DNA from: Chrysophaeum taylorii | Taxonomy: Eukaryota; Sar; Pelagophyceae; Pelagomonadales; Pelagomonadaceae | DNA: 64,000 nt | Assembly (NCBI GenBank): GCA_029834535.1 | Contig: JAQMWT010000350.1 | Location: forward strand, 149,398-213,397 | Reading direction: 5' to 3' | Shown: in pieces, positions 31,183-40,257 of the stretch | How positions within the stretch are numbered: the stretch's first letter is position 1 | How the letters are laid out: the number at the start of each line of letters is the position of its first letter | The notes under the pieces: generated by a model | What the model was told of the DNA's origin: nothing | The model's input: only the letters and a program-made list of their open reading frames with translations | The model's database searches: none | Position numbers and translations under genes: made by a program

Positions 31183-34100
31183 TTAGAGATGCGAGCGGGT
31201 TTTCTTCCGGCTCGCAAGGTGGCAAAGCAGACCAGCATGTTCTTGAAGTGCACTCAGGACGCTGGTCCGCCGATTAGCTTCTACGTGCCTTGCCAACAGA
31301 GTTTTGAATGCCTCGGGGTCGCGGACAGCGGTTGCTCGCAGAAGCGCGTCGAGTCTTGACCCGAAAGAGTCGTTCTTCTGGCACGTCGTGTCGTCAATGT
31401 CGGGAGGGAGCATAGGGAGCAAATCCGCTACGAACTCGGAGTAACCCAGAGAGTCTGGGTTGTTGGGGGTGTCGGTGGCGTCGTCGCGCACGAGCCAAAC
31501 AACTTCCCACATGATGTCAAGCGCCACGTCACGCAGCTTGTCGTCAGTGTCGTCGTCGTCCAGGAACAACTTGCTAACCGTCCTGTGCGCGTGCTTTGCG
31601 GCTGATTGAATGCAGTGCTCCGGCATCGTAGATTCTTCGAACGCAGGAAGCTGGCAGTACGTAAGTTTCGGGTGGCACGTGCTAAGGAGATGCGCAATAG
31701 CCCGCAAGACCTTCGTCTCGTCGAAGACATCGCCTTTCGTGTGAGCTCGCCGGCGGCGGAATTCTCTGGCATTGGAGACGTGTTGGGCAAGGATACCAAC
31801 AATTTTTGCAGCCACTTGTGGGGTGACAACCTCCGGCGGTACGAGACTCACGTCGCCCGTCGGGCACGTCAAAAGGACGAGCAGTTTCGAACGCACGATC
31901 CAAAGGAAACCTTCATGATGAGCACAGATGTCATTCCATCGAGTAGCCAACGTAAAATCCCGCAGCATGTTCGCGGCAACGGATGCAACGTCTGAGTCCT
32001 TCGCGTCCTGGTGTACGCGCGATGCGAGATTTAGTGGTCGCAAGAGTGCGTCGCTAAATCTTCTCAAAATTTGTTGGTACACCGCGTCATCGTTGGAATG
32101 ATCGACAGCGATAACGCGCTGGGCAACCTCATTTGCGCCGCGCAAGAACACTGCGAGTGCCTGCTCTGATCTCTTCCCGCACGCGACGGTCGTCGTTATT
32201 TGACTCAATAAAGGCTGCTGCTTCTGCTGCTGCTGCTGCTGGTCGACCGCGATGACGAGTAGAAGGCTTTGCTCTACAATGCGAAATCCATAAGAGTCCG
32301 GATCATCAAGCATATCGTGTTCTTCGCTAATCGCCTCATCGATCAACCTGGGACATCGATGGAGCACGAGCTTGGTCACCGGACTGATTTCGGTCGTCGC
32401 GGGGTCAAAATCGGCGTCGATCGACGCCAGAGACAAAAGCGCGCCGTCTGCCAATTGAGCGATAGTGGTGCGACACGCTGCATCCTCAGTCATTGCACCA
32501 CCGCGCAGCGCAAGTACTGCTCGCAGCAAAGAACTGATGGCGGCGTCTAGAGTGTCGAGCCTTCCGGTTGTCACGAACGTGGCCTCGAGCGTGGCGCGGC
32601 CGCGGGCGCTCAACACCCCCAAGAAGTGGTCGAGCACTTCGAGGACTGCGATCCGAAGATTCGGATCTTCGCAACGAGCAAGCTTGTCGTGCGTCAACAG
32701 GTTCACGAGCGGCATCGTGTGCGCCAATAACGTACTGGCCTTAGCACCGCGAAGGAGTGCGCCGAGAATACTCATCACGTCGGCGCGCGCGCACGAGTCC
32801 GTGCCACCCGGCATGAGCTCGATGTCGCCTTGGATGCGCGGGGTGAGAAATTGCAAGACAGACTCCGGAACGACGTAGCGCCCCAGAGTCCTACAGCAGT
32901 CGAGGACGAGGTCTCGGTGCTCGTACGCCTCGCGTCGAATGACGCGCAACGCGCGACACAAGGAGACGACGATCTTGTAGAGATCTTGCGTGAGGTGGTC
33001 CTCGGTGTAGACGACAATGACCCTCAATAACAATGCTGATTGGCGTCGCGCATCCGATCTCCAGTTGGCGAGCTCGTCGAGCGTCGGCTGGATAATTCTG
33101 TACGCGAAGGCGCGAACGATGAGGCGCGCCCCCAGAGAGGGTCTCCGCTCAAAGGGCCAAGGAAGGCCGGCGGGGTCGTGATTCGCGCGCTCGTCCCCAT
33201 CGACACCATATTGTAAGCGGTCGATGACGCGGTCGGATCGCTCCTCGTCCGCGAATTCCCGGCCCGCTGTTTCGATTCCCCAGAGCGCGACGCTCCGAAC
33301 GTCGTCGTCTTCGTCGATCGCGTAATTAAGCACGTAGGCCATCAAACGGGGTTGGTGGTCGCGGCGGTCGGGGAGTGTTGTGAACCAGTCTGCGAGGCAC
33401 TCGGCCGCGCGTCGCCGTACCAGTGCCGACGCGTCTCTCGTCAAGTCGGCGAGATAGTTGTAGCGAAGTTCGGGCTCGTAGAACGAGGCGGTCGGGATGA
33501 CGTTTTCTTCTCGGAAGGCGACCAAATCCGAGATCGCGTCCGTTCCCGCGCCGCGGCATTTCGCTTCGTGCCGGACGGCGACCGCGCGATGCAGAGCGTG
33601 GACCACGGCCGACCGCACTTTGGCGTGGCGATGCCGGAGACTCGGCATCACGACTCTCGCGAGCGCCGTCGCGTAGCCGACCAGAAACTCGTGGAGTGGG
33701 GGAATCTGACAGAGAGCGGCGATGCCGTCGGCGGCGCACGCCAGGAGGTCGGCGAAGGGGTCGCGCATCGCGCCCGCCAACAACGACACCGCGTCCTCGA
33801 GGTACGCGACGAACGAGGCGAGGGCGCCGCGGCGCGCGGGATTCAACACCACGACGAGCAAGAGTCGGCACGACAGCAGCCGGAGCTCCTCGCTCGGCTC
33901 GCGGACGCGCAAGACGCGCTCGCGCTCCAAGGCCATGTCGAAATCGGGCCGCTGGATCGCCTTGCCGCGCTTGAAGGCTTCAACAGCTTCGGCGTCGAAC
34001 ACGAACAGGCCGAGATCCTCGTCAAAGTCCGGACGCGATCCTCTGGCCATCAAAACGGGAAACACGTACGGCAGGTGCGGGCCGACGTCCACGACCCGTT

Positions 34101-34557
34101 CGACAATCCGCGTGTAGATTGCAATCGCCATCTCGCGGTGTCGCTCGACGTGGTCCTCGAACCGCCGCAGCAGCGGTCGCGACAGTACGTTCAACATCTC
34201 GGCGAGCGTCGGCTCGGGCAGGGAGTCTACTGCCGGTCCCTCGAGAAACACCGAGCACAACGTCTCGAGCCCGGTCCGACGGGACGATGTCTCGTCGTCG
34301 TTCACCTGCTCCACGGCGCGCGCGAGGCGACGAAGCAGCCCCAGCGCGGTGGGCGGCTCCTCCGCTACCGTCGTCGTCGTCGTCGTCGTCGTCGTCTCTT
34401 CCCGTGGTGGTGGTAATGATAATAGTGGTTTGGAGCCTTTCGGAGGTTTTCGTTTTTTCGTTTTGCCGCCGCCGCCGCCGCCGCCGTGGATGTTCGACAA
34501 GAGGCGATCGGCCTTGTCGGTTGGGGCGCGCATGTCTGCCCAAACATCGTCGATCAT
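31183..34557 (-). CDS. DNAAF5: HEAT-repeat dynein axonemal assembly factor 5-like
   Basis: A 1124-aa single-exon protein composed of HEAT repeats after a low-complexity N-terminus (Gly-7, Thr-rich run). The region around residues 460-560 (ERRPSLGARLIVRAFAYRI, then LDELANWRSDARRQSALLLR and VIVVYTEDHLTQDLYKIV) matches the diagnostic part of HEATR2/DNAAF5, which works in the cytoplasm to preassemble axonemal dynein arms with other DNAAFs and chaperones. It is longer than the animal protein (about 855 aa). It is tail-to-tail with the dynein-stem gene and 148 bp from the divergent G-alpha gene. Confidence 0.75.
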   Translation of the reverse strand: MIDDVWADMRAPTDKADRLLSNIHGGGGGGGKTKKRKPPKGSKPLLSLPPPREETTTTTTTTTVAEEPPTALGLLRRLARAVEQVNDDETSSRRTGLETLCSVFLEGPAVDSLPEPTLAEMLNVLSRPLLRRFEDHVERHREMAIAIYTRIVERVVDVGPHLPYVFPVLMARGSRPDFDEDLGLFVFDAEAVEAFKRGKAIQRPDFDMALERERVLRVREPSEELRLLSCRLLLVVVLNPARRGALASFVAYLEDAVSLLAGAMRDPFADLLACAADGIAALCQIPPLHEFLVGYATALARVVMPSLRHRHAKVRSAVVHALHRAVAVRHEAKCRGAGTDAISDLVAFREENVIPTASFYEPELRYNYLADLTRDASALVRRRAAECLADWFTTLPDRRDHQPRLMAYVLNYAIDEDDDVRSVALWGIETAGREFADEERSDRVIDRLQYGVDGDERANHDPAGLPWPFERRPSLGARLIVRAFAYRIIQPTLDELANWRSDARRQSALLLRVIVVYTEDHLTQDLYKIVVSLCRALRVIRREAYEHRDLVLDCCRTLGRYVVPESVLQFLTPRIQGDIELMPGGTDSCARADVMSILGALLRGAKASTLLAHTMPLVNLLTHDKLARCEDPNLRIAVLEVLDHFLGVLSARGRATLEATFVTTGRLDTLDAAISSLLRAVLALRGGAMTEDAACRTTIAQLADGALLSLASIDADFDPATTEISPVTKLVLHRCPRLIDEAISEEHDMLDDPDSYGFRIVEQSLLLVIAVDQQQQQQKQQPLLSQITTTVACGKRSEQALAVFLRGANEVAQRVIAVDHSNDDAVYQQILRRFSDALLRPLNLASRVHQDAKDSDVASVAANMLRDFTLATRWNDICAHHEGFLWIVRSKLLVLLTCPTGDVSLVPPEVVTPQVAAKIVGILAQHVSNAREFRRRRAHTKGDVFDETKVLRAIAHLLSTCHPKLTYCQLPAFEESTMPEHCIQSAAKHAHRTVSKLFLDDDDTDDKLRDVALDIMWEVVWLVRDDATDTPNNPDSLGYSEFVADLLPMLPPDIDDTTCQKNDSFGSRLDALLRATAVRDPEAFKTLLARHVEANRRTSVLSALQEHAGLLCHLASRKKTRSHL

Positions 34558-34705
34558 CCGGGATTTAGAGAGTTAGCGAGCGGCGTTAGTATAGTTGTTG
34601 CTGTCTCGTTGAACCCGAAAAATTGAATTTAAAACAGACCGAAACCCGCGTTGTTATTATTATACGAAATCTTGCTGCTGAGTCAGAGACCGAGGGCCCC
34701 GAACG

Positions 34706-35767
34706 ATGGGTGCCTGTGGAAGCACCTCGGCGGAGACCCAGGATGTGATGGCGGCGGAGAGGCAAGTCAGAAGGTCGCTCGAGGCTGCCAAGGCGGACGA
34801 TGCGAAGAAAATCAAGTTGCTGATCTTGGGGGCTGGCGAGTCCGGAAAGAGCACGTTGTTCAAGCAGATGAAAGTACTCTATGGCGCGCCGTTCACACCC
34901 GAGGAGGCCGAGTACATGCGCGACGTCATCAACGAAAATATCCTCGAGACCATGCAGGAGCTGTTATCGAACGTGACCAACTTTCTCGACGTGGACGTCG
35001 CAAACAAGGAATGGAAAGAGCAGGCGTTGGCGGCGACGGCCGACGAGGGCCTCCAGGGAGAGTTCGGGGGCGTCATCAAGGGCCTGTGGCACGACGACGC
35101 CGTCCAGCAGATGTGGGACCTCAGATCGCGGCTCCAGATCGTCGAATCGGTCCAGTATTTTTTCGAAAGGCTCGACGACATAACCGTGGACGATTACCTC
35201 CCGACGACCCAGGATATCTTGCACGCGCGCGTCCGGACCCACGGGATCGTCACGGAAAAGTACGCTATCCAGGGCAAAACCTTCGAGATGTACGACGTCG
35301 GCGGCCAGCGAAACGAGCGACGCAAGTGGGTCAATTGCTTCGACAACGTCACCGCCGTGCTCTTCGTCGTCGCCATTTCTGAATATGACCAAAAAATGTA
35401 CGAAGACGAAACCACGAATCGGATGGTCGACGCGATCGACTTGTTCGACGAGGTCTGCGTCAACAGGGCCTTTGACAAATCTTCGCTCATCTTGTTCTTG
35501 AACAAACGCGATTTATTCGAGCAAAAGATCAAGAAGTTTAGCATAAAGGATCAGGCTGCCTTCCGCGACTACGCGGGCAAGCCACACAGCTACGAAGACG
35601 GCTGTGCGTATTTCTTGCGCAAATTCATCACCTTGAACAGAGATCCCGAACGCCAGATCTATAGCCACGTTACCTGCGCGACCGACACTTCCAACTTTAA
35701 AGCCGTCTTCCTCTCCTGTCGCGACACCATACTGCGCAACATGGTCAAGGAATCTGGCTTTCTGTAG
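34706..35767 (+). CDS. heterotrimeric G-protein alpha subunit
   Basis: 353 aa, typical length. MGACGS gives an N-myristoylation Gly2 and a possible palmitoylated Cys4. GTPase motifs are all present: P-loop GAGESGKS (42-49), switch I RTHGIV (177-182, catalytic Arg and Thr-equivalent), switch II DVGGQRNERRKW (197-208, catalytic Gln201), NKRD (266-269) and TCATDT (323-328). The helical domain is complete. The C-terminus is ESGFL, without the Cys at -4 that pertussis toxin modifies in Gi. It couples membrane receptors to effectors; the partner beta/gamma genes are not in this window. Confidence 0.97.
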   Translation: MGACGSTSAETQDVMAAERQVRRSLEAAKADDAKKIKLLILGAGESGKSTLFKQMKVLYGAPFTPEEAEYMRDVINENILETMQELLSNVTNFLDVDVANKEWKEQALAATADEGLQGEFGGVIKGLWHDDAVQQMWDLRSRLQIVESVQYFFERLDDITVDDYLPTTQDILHARVRTHGIVTEKYAIQGKTFEMYDVGGQRNERRKWVNCFDNVTAVLFVVAISEYDQKMYEDETTNRMVDAIDLFDEVCVNRAFDKSSLILFLNKRDLFEQKIKKFSIKDQAAFRDYAGKPHSYEDGCAYFLRKFITLNRDPERQIYSHVTCATDTSNFKAVFLSCRDTILRNMVKESGFL

Positions 35768-36376
35768 GCGCGCACGCGTCACTCCCCCGGTAGGTGAGAC
35801 GCGCCGGTTTCTTGACCATCCATCCCCACCCACGCACCCAGTGTGATTCATTCACCGCGTGCGTGCCTCGACCACGACGGTGTCCTTCGCTCCCCAGGCT
35901 CGGCGCCTTGATGACGATGATGTGAACCCGCGGCGTCTCTGCTGCTTGTACCCCCTCCTCTCGGGGAGACAAATTTGTTCATCCCCAGGGGTTGGATGGG
36001 GAGTTCGTTCATTGTTGTAATTTTAAAGCCGTTGTTGCATAATCGTCGTCCTTTGTTGGTAGGACTTTTCGTTGGAGAGACGGAATTTGAAGAACGGTTA
36101 CGTCTCACCGAATCGTGTCTCGAGTTCTCGTTGCGCGAAGACGCCGCCAAAGCCGAAGAAGCAACGGTGTTGTGGAGCTCGAGTACGGCCGAAGAAAAAT
36201 CCTACGTTGTTGTCAAGGTAGTAGTAGTAGTAACTTGGCGATGCTGAGGCGACTCGAAGGGCGAAGCGAATCGATGACGTCGCAGGGTGACCATGACATG
36301 AGGGCATTCTTCCAGCGCGCGGTGCGATGCGACGCAGCGCCGTGGCAGCACACATCCGTAATCGTTCAACGGGCAG
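35768..36376. other. intergenic region with a possible small ORF
   Basis: About 600 bp. An ATG at 35996 opens an 83-codon frame to 36247 with moderate coding bias (ETEFEERLRLTESCLEF, DAAKAEEATVLW), ending in a GTA/GTT repeat that could be a splice region. It might be a small gene or an upstream exon of the J-protein. Not decided. Confidence 0.3.
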
Positions 36377-37186
36377 ATGTTGAAGTTTTGGGGCATCCTC
36401 CTCGTCGTTGGGACGGCCGCCTTGGCCGGATTCGGCGCGTCGACAAAGGCGAAGAAGCAAAGGACGTCGGCGGCCGTTCTGCTCCAGCGGTCCGAGAAGC
36501 GGTACGAGCAACTCGAGCGGGCGCACTCGGAAGAGGCCCCGCTTAGGGAGTTTGTGATCGCGCTTCGGTGCAGCGACGCGTCACCTGTCGGCCGCCAGCT
36601 GTGCGACTGGGTGCCGTTTTGTTCGCTGGGCCTCGTGTCTCGCGCCTCGAACGAGTGTGTCCCGTGGGCCATCAAGGAGCTGCGCCGGGAGATCGTCGAG
36701 GGGGCACGGAGCGTGCTCGGCGGAGCTGCCGCCAAGCAGCTCGCCTCGAGCCGCGTCGCCTTCTCTTACGAACTCATGGACGACTTCCGACGGCGCGTCA
36801 TCGACACCCTCGAGCGCGACCGCCGAGAGGCGATTGACGCCGCGCGCGGAACCCTTGCCCTCGACGACGCCGTCAGCCTCGACGACGCCGTCGCCGTCAA
36901 AGCGGCGTACCGACGGCGCTGTCGCGAGGCGCACCCCGACGTCGCCGGGGCCGAGGGCCTCGTCTCGATCGACGAGATCAAAGCGGCCTACGACCTACTC
37001 ACGGAGGACGCCACCTACGCTTCCCTCGGCGGCAGGCGAGCTGCCCGAACATTCTTTGGTCCCGTCGATCTTGACGCGCCCGCCCCGGACGACCTTCGAC
37101 TCGACGCCGCCGTCACGCGCCTCGACCCCGACCTCATCTCCCCTTTTCTCTACCGCAACGTCAGGCGCGCCTCTGCGCCGGCCTAG
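36377..37186 (+). CDS. J-domain protein with N-terminal membrane segment
   Basis: 269 aa. The first ~20 residues are hydrophobic (FWGILLVVGTAALAGFGA), a signal anchor or organelle-targeting segment. Residues about 150-210 form a J-domain: helix II with VKAAYRRRCREAHPDV containing the invariant HPD, and helix III DEIKAAYDLLTED. The short, C-terminal J-domain makes it a class C Hsp40 that recruits and stimulates an Hsp70. The region between the anchor and the J-domain is helical with Cys residues and no known fold. No zinc finger or G/F region. Compartment uncertain (ER, mitochondrion or plastid). Confidence 0.78.
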   Translation: MLKFWGILLVVGTAALAGFGASTKAKKQRTSAAVLLQRSEKRYEQLERAHSEEAPLREFVIALRCSDASPVGRQLCDWVPFCSLGLVSRASNECVPWAIKELRREIVEGARSVLGGAAAKQLASSRVAFSYELMDDFRRRVIDTLERDRREAIDAARGTLALDDAVSLDDAVAVKAAYRRRCREAHPDVAGAEGLVSIDEIKAAYDLLTEDATYASLGGRRAARTFFGPVDLDAPAPDDLRLDAAVTRLDPDLISPFLYRNVRRASAPA

Positions 37187-37548
37187 GAACTCCCACTGCG
37201 GAGAGAAATAATGACTGCTGGTTCTAGCGGCGTTTTTGGGCTGTTTAAGCGAGCTGGAGAGTTATCTTTCTCCGCGGTTTGCAGTCAGTGCGCACCCGTA
37301 TAGTATGTGCGCCCTTTTATTACTATCATCGTCGTGTCGTTTTGTTGGCCCACGACTTACGACGAGTTGTCACCATTTCCCCTATAGCTCCTCCGTGAAG
37401 CACGCGCGGTGCTGCTGCCATTCCCACAATTCATACTACAGCCGATCTCGACTCTCCTTCATTCTGTGGGAGGAGTCAGAGTGACACACGCTTTGATGTG
37501 TCATGACCAATCTGGCGCGATAACACAAGCGCGAAAAAGGCTTCGAGC

Positions 37549-37555
37549 TATATAA
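37549..37555 (+). promoter_or_regulatory. TATA-box-like element
   Basis: TATATAA followed by GGCGC, 42 bp upstream of the CS-domain gene ATG. If used at the normal ~30 bp distance, the 5' UTR would be only about 10-15 nt. Confidence 0.45.
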
Positions 37556-37596
37556 GGCGCTAAAGCGCTTTCTATTCACCCTTGAGAACAACGAAT

Positions 37597-38208
37597 ATGG
37601 ACGATCAGACGATCGAGTTGGTAATTGCCGGGCTCCGGAGCGTGTCTGACGCATTGATCTTGGATAAGAGGTGGTTGGATGTCGCGCGCGCCATTGACCG
37701 GGCGTGCGCGTTCATGGAAATGAACGACGCGGCTAAGGCGAGGTCCGAGCTGGACAAGGCGATCGGCGGGTTACCTACGCTCGCTGACGGGAGTCCCCGG
37801 TTCCCGGAACACGTGAAATTGGTTCAGGATGCGCGCGACGCGTTACCCAAGGGCGATCTCGTCAATCCCCGCGTTTCGAAGAAGCTGATGCGTATCGAGG
37901 ACGGGTTCACGTTCGAGCAGTGCATAGGCGAGCCGGAGAGTACCGTAATCATTCCGGTCCCGGAAGAGACCAAGCCGGAGGACGTTTGGGTCGAGTTTCG
38001 GGTGTCGCACTTGGTCGTGCGCGTGCGAGGCCACGAGAAGCAGCCGGCTGTCATCGACGGTCCGCTCTCGCAGCCGATCGCCCTCGACGGCTGCGCGTGG
38101 TCCCTCACCAGCGAAGGCCCGCAGCGCGTCCTGTACGTCGCCATCGAGAAGAAGGCCCCGGAGTTTGTTTGGTCCTCTTTCTTCAAGGAGGCGGGCCCCA
38201 TGAGATAG
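37597..38208 (+). CDS. CS-domain protein (NudC/p23-like)
   Basis: 203 aa from the first ATG. The N-terminal 80 residues are helical. Residues about 100-195 form a CS (CHORD/SGT1) beta-sandwich: TVIIPVPEETKPEDVWVEFR, VVRVRG, PLSQPIALDGCAWSL and VLYVAIEKK correspond to successive strands, as in NudC-like Hsp90 co-chaperones. The usual WxQT motif is replaced by FEQC (FTFEQCIGEPES). Such proteins help Hsp90 clients or dynein-complex folding. Purine (GATA)n repeats follow the stop. Confidence 0.82.
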   Translation: MDDQTIELVIAGLRSVSDALILDKRWLDVARAIDRACAFMEMNDAAKARSELDKAIGGLPTLADGSPRFPEHVKLVQDARDALPKGDLVNPRVSKKLMRIEDGFTFEQCIGEPESTVIIPVPEETKPEDVWVEFRVSHLVVRVRGHEKQPAVIDGPLSQPIALDGCAWSLTSEGPQRVLYVAIEKKAPEFVWSSFFKEAGPMR

Positions 38209-38350
38209 ATAGATAGATAGAGAGCACGACGACGACATATAATAATAAGGATCCACATCGAATCTTCTTCTTCTTCTTCTTCTTCTTCTTCTGAAGGGCG
38301 GTCGTCCTCATCACTTCTTTCTGTTTTGTGTGTCTTCTCTTCCTTCTTCT

Positions 38351-39787
38351 TCACTGGGAGGAGGCCCGCGCGGAAAAGGAGGAGGCGAGGGCGTCAAGAG
38401 CGTTGGCCCAGTTGGTGAGGGCGTCGTACCTTTTGTTCGGGTCGTCGTCGTGGGAATGGTGGTGGTTTTGTTGTTGTTGCTGTTGTTGTTGTTGTTGTTG
38501 CTGCTGCTGATCCGGGCCGGGGGGGGGGTGTTGCTTGTTGAGGAGGATGAGGTGGGCTTGTATCTGGTCGATTTTGCCGGAAATGCGGTCGTCGAGGATC
38601 ATGTCGACGAGGAGGGCCTCGACCTGGTCGAGATCGAGGTCGAGCTGCTTGGCGATGAAATCGAGCTTGACGCGCTTGTAGGGCTTGACGAGGGCCAAGA
38701 GGACTTGCTCGCGCATCTTGGTGCGGAGCGGGGCGACGAAGGACATGATAAAAGGGTCGTCGAGGATTCTAGACCTCTTGTCGCGAAGAGTGTGCTCGAA
38801 GGCCGTGAGATCGTTGGCATCGTAGGCGAGGCGAAGCTGTTTCATCGCCGTGATCTCGCGCTCCTCTTGGTAGGCCTTGGCCTCCCGGGCGTCAAAGGGA
38901 TTGATGTCCGAGAGGGCGAGCATGTTGGCGAGAACGACGTACTTCAAGCAGTCGCGCGCGCGCTGGTTTCCAGCTTCTTGGTATGCCCTAAAGCCCTCGT
39001 AGAACTCGTTGTAGGCGTCCTTCCACTCGCCGTCGGCCATGTACATCTTGCCCCCCTCCTCGCGAATGACGCCCATAATTCGCGGGTCGGCGACGGCCGC
39101 GTCGAGGTGTAACGTCCGCGGATATATAGCTTTCATGCGAGCCGAGTTGCCCGTCGCGGCGCAGAGCTGGATTTCGAGGGCGTAGGCTTCGAGCAGGGAG
39201 GTCCCTTTGCTCGGGTCGTCGGCGCCGTCGGGCGTCTGGCATGACTTGCGAAGGTCGCGGACGACGCGCGCTACCTCGTCGAAATTTTTTTTTTGGAGGT
39301 AGATTTTTCCCACTTTGACGTTCGTGTTGAACCACAACCGTTCGTTGTTGGCGGCCTTGAGGGCCTCGAAGGTGATCTCGTACATCTGGAGGTCGTTCGG
39401 GAGCTGGGCGTCGGCGATGGCCTCGAGCACGGCGTTGACCGAATCTCCGCATTCGTTCCGGGTCACCTGCGGCGCGTGCGACAGCATCTCCCGGTACTTT
39501 TGGGCCATCGTCTCGAAGTTTCCGAGCCGGAGATGGAGCACGACGAGGTGCTCGAGGGCCTTGAACCGCCACTTGACCTCGTCCCCGCGGGCGGCCTCGA
39601 GGCTCACGACGCGATCGAACATCTCGCACGCGCGGACAGGGTCGTCCAAACGACAATCGTCGCCTTCGTAAAACGCGTTCTCGATCTCGATCACCTCGTC
39701 GGACCCTTCCTTTTCATCCTCGTCGCTGTAGTTGTACTCGGCGTCGGAACCGTACTCGTAATCCTCCTCGTCGTCGTCGTCGTCCAT
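38351..39787 (-). CDS. CSN2: COP9 signalosome complex subunit 2
   Basis: 478 aa from ATG at 39787, giving the family's acidic start (MDDDDDEEDYEYGSDAEYNYSD). TPR-like helical repeats run from about 40 to 330 (EVKWRFKALEHLVVLHLRLG, then a RLWFNTNVKVGKIYLQ stretch), followed by the PCI winged helix (about 330-430; REQVLLALVKPYKRVKLDFIA, MILDDRISGKID). CSN2 scaffolds the complex that removes Nedd8 from cullins and contacts the cullin RING. A Gln run of about 15 near the C-terminus, from a TTG microsatellite, is lineage-specific. The promoter is shared with the zinc-finger gene 58 bp away. Confidence 0.93.
   Translation of the reverse strand: MDDDDDEEDYEYGSDAEYNYSDEDEKEGSDEVIEIENAFYEGDDCRLDDPVRACEMFDRVVSLEAARGDEVKWRFKALEHLVVLHLRLGNFETMAQKYREMLSHAPQVTRNECGDSVNAVLEAIADAQLPNDLQMYEITFEALKAANNERLWFNTNVKVGKIYLQKKNFDEVARVVRDLRKSCQTPDGADDPSKGTSLLEAYALEIQLCAATGNSARMKAIYPRTLHLDAAVADPRIMGVIREEGGKMYMADGEWKDAYNEFYEGFRAYQEAGNQRARDCLKYVVLANMLALSDINPFDAREAKAYQEEREITAMKQLRLAYDANDLTAFEHTLRDKRSRILDDPFIMSFVAPLRTKMREQVLLALVKPYKRVKLDFIAKQLDLDLDQVEALLVDMILDDRISGKIDQIQAHLILLNKQHPPPGPDQQQQQQQQQQQQQQNHHHSHDDDPNKRYDALTNWANALDALASSFSARASSQ
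38466..38508. repeat. (TTG/TTGC)n repeat encoding poly-Gln in CSN2
   Basis: On the minus strand it encodes an interrupted CAA/CAG run, giving about 15 Gln followed by His/Asp-rich residues near the C-terminus of CSN2. Confidence 0.85.
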
Positions 39788-39845
39788 CTTTTTTTTTCGA
39801 AACAATAAACGGATCTCTCTTTCTTCAAAAAAAAACAACAACGGA

Positions 39846-40178
39846 ATGTATCGTCGTCTCCTCCTCGTGTTGGTCGTGGTTGTGGCCTACACGAGGCCGC
39901 AGCAGCCGCCGCCGCGCAAGCCGGGGGACTGGGACTGCACGTGCGGGACCGTCAACTTCGCCAAGAGGCTCCACTGCTACCGCTGCGGCAAGCCCGGCCC
40001 CAAGAAAAAGCGGCAGCAATGGTGGGAGCAGGACTTCGACCCGCCGTCGGTCGCCGCCAAAGTCCTCGAGGACGCCGACGCGACTCGCCTCGGGGACGAG
40101 CATTTCAGGCAACCATCCTTCAACCCGCGCGTCAAGCCGCCCTCTCCCGCGCTTCCTGAGGTCTACGAGGCCATCTAA
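39846..40178 (+). CDS. small RanBP2-type zinc-finger protein
   Basis: 110 aa. The N-terminal hydrophobic stretch (RRLLLVLVVVVAY) suggests a signal peptide or anchor. Residues about 28-50 read DWDCTCGTVNFAKRLHCYRCG, a RanBP2-type (zf-RanBP) finger with W-x-C, N-F and R-x2-C-x2-C. The first Cys pair is spaced C-x-C rather than the usual C-x2-4-C. The C-terminus is Pro-rich. These fingers bind single-stranded RNA or ubiquitin; a targeting peptide in front is unusual and could mean organellar RNA binding. It is divergent from CSN2 and convergent with the helicase gene. Confidence 0.72.
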   Translation: MYRRLLLVLVVVVAYTRPQQPPPRKPGDWDCTCGTVNFAKRLHCYRCGKPGPKKKRQQWWEQDFDPPSVAAKVLEDADATRLGDEHFRQPSFNPRVKPPSPALPEVYEAI

Positions 40179-40257
40179 TTGTTTTGATGAGAGACCAGAC
40201 CATACCGCGTACCATGGCGCCACCACCGCACGAGGCAGGCATACTAAGAATTATTAT

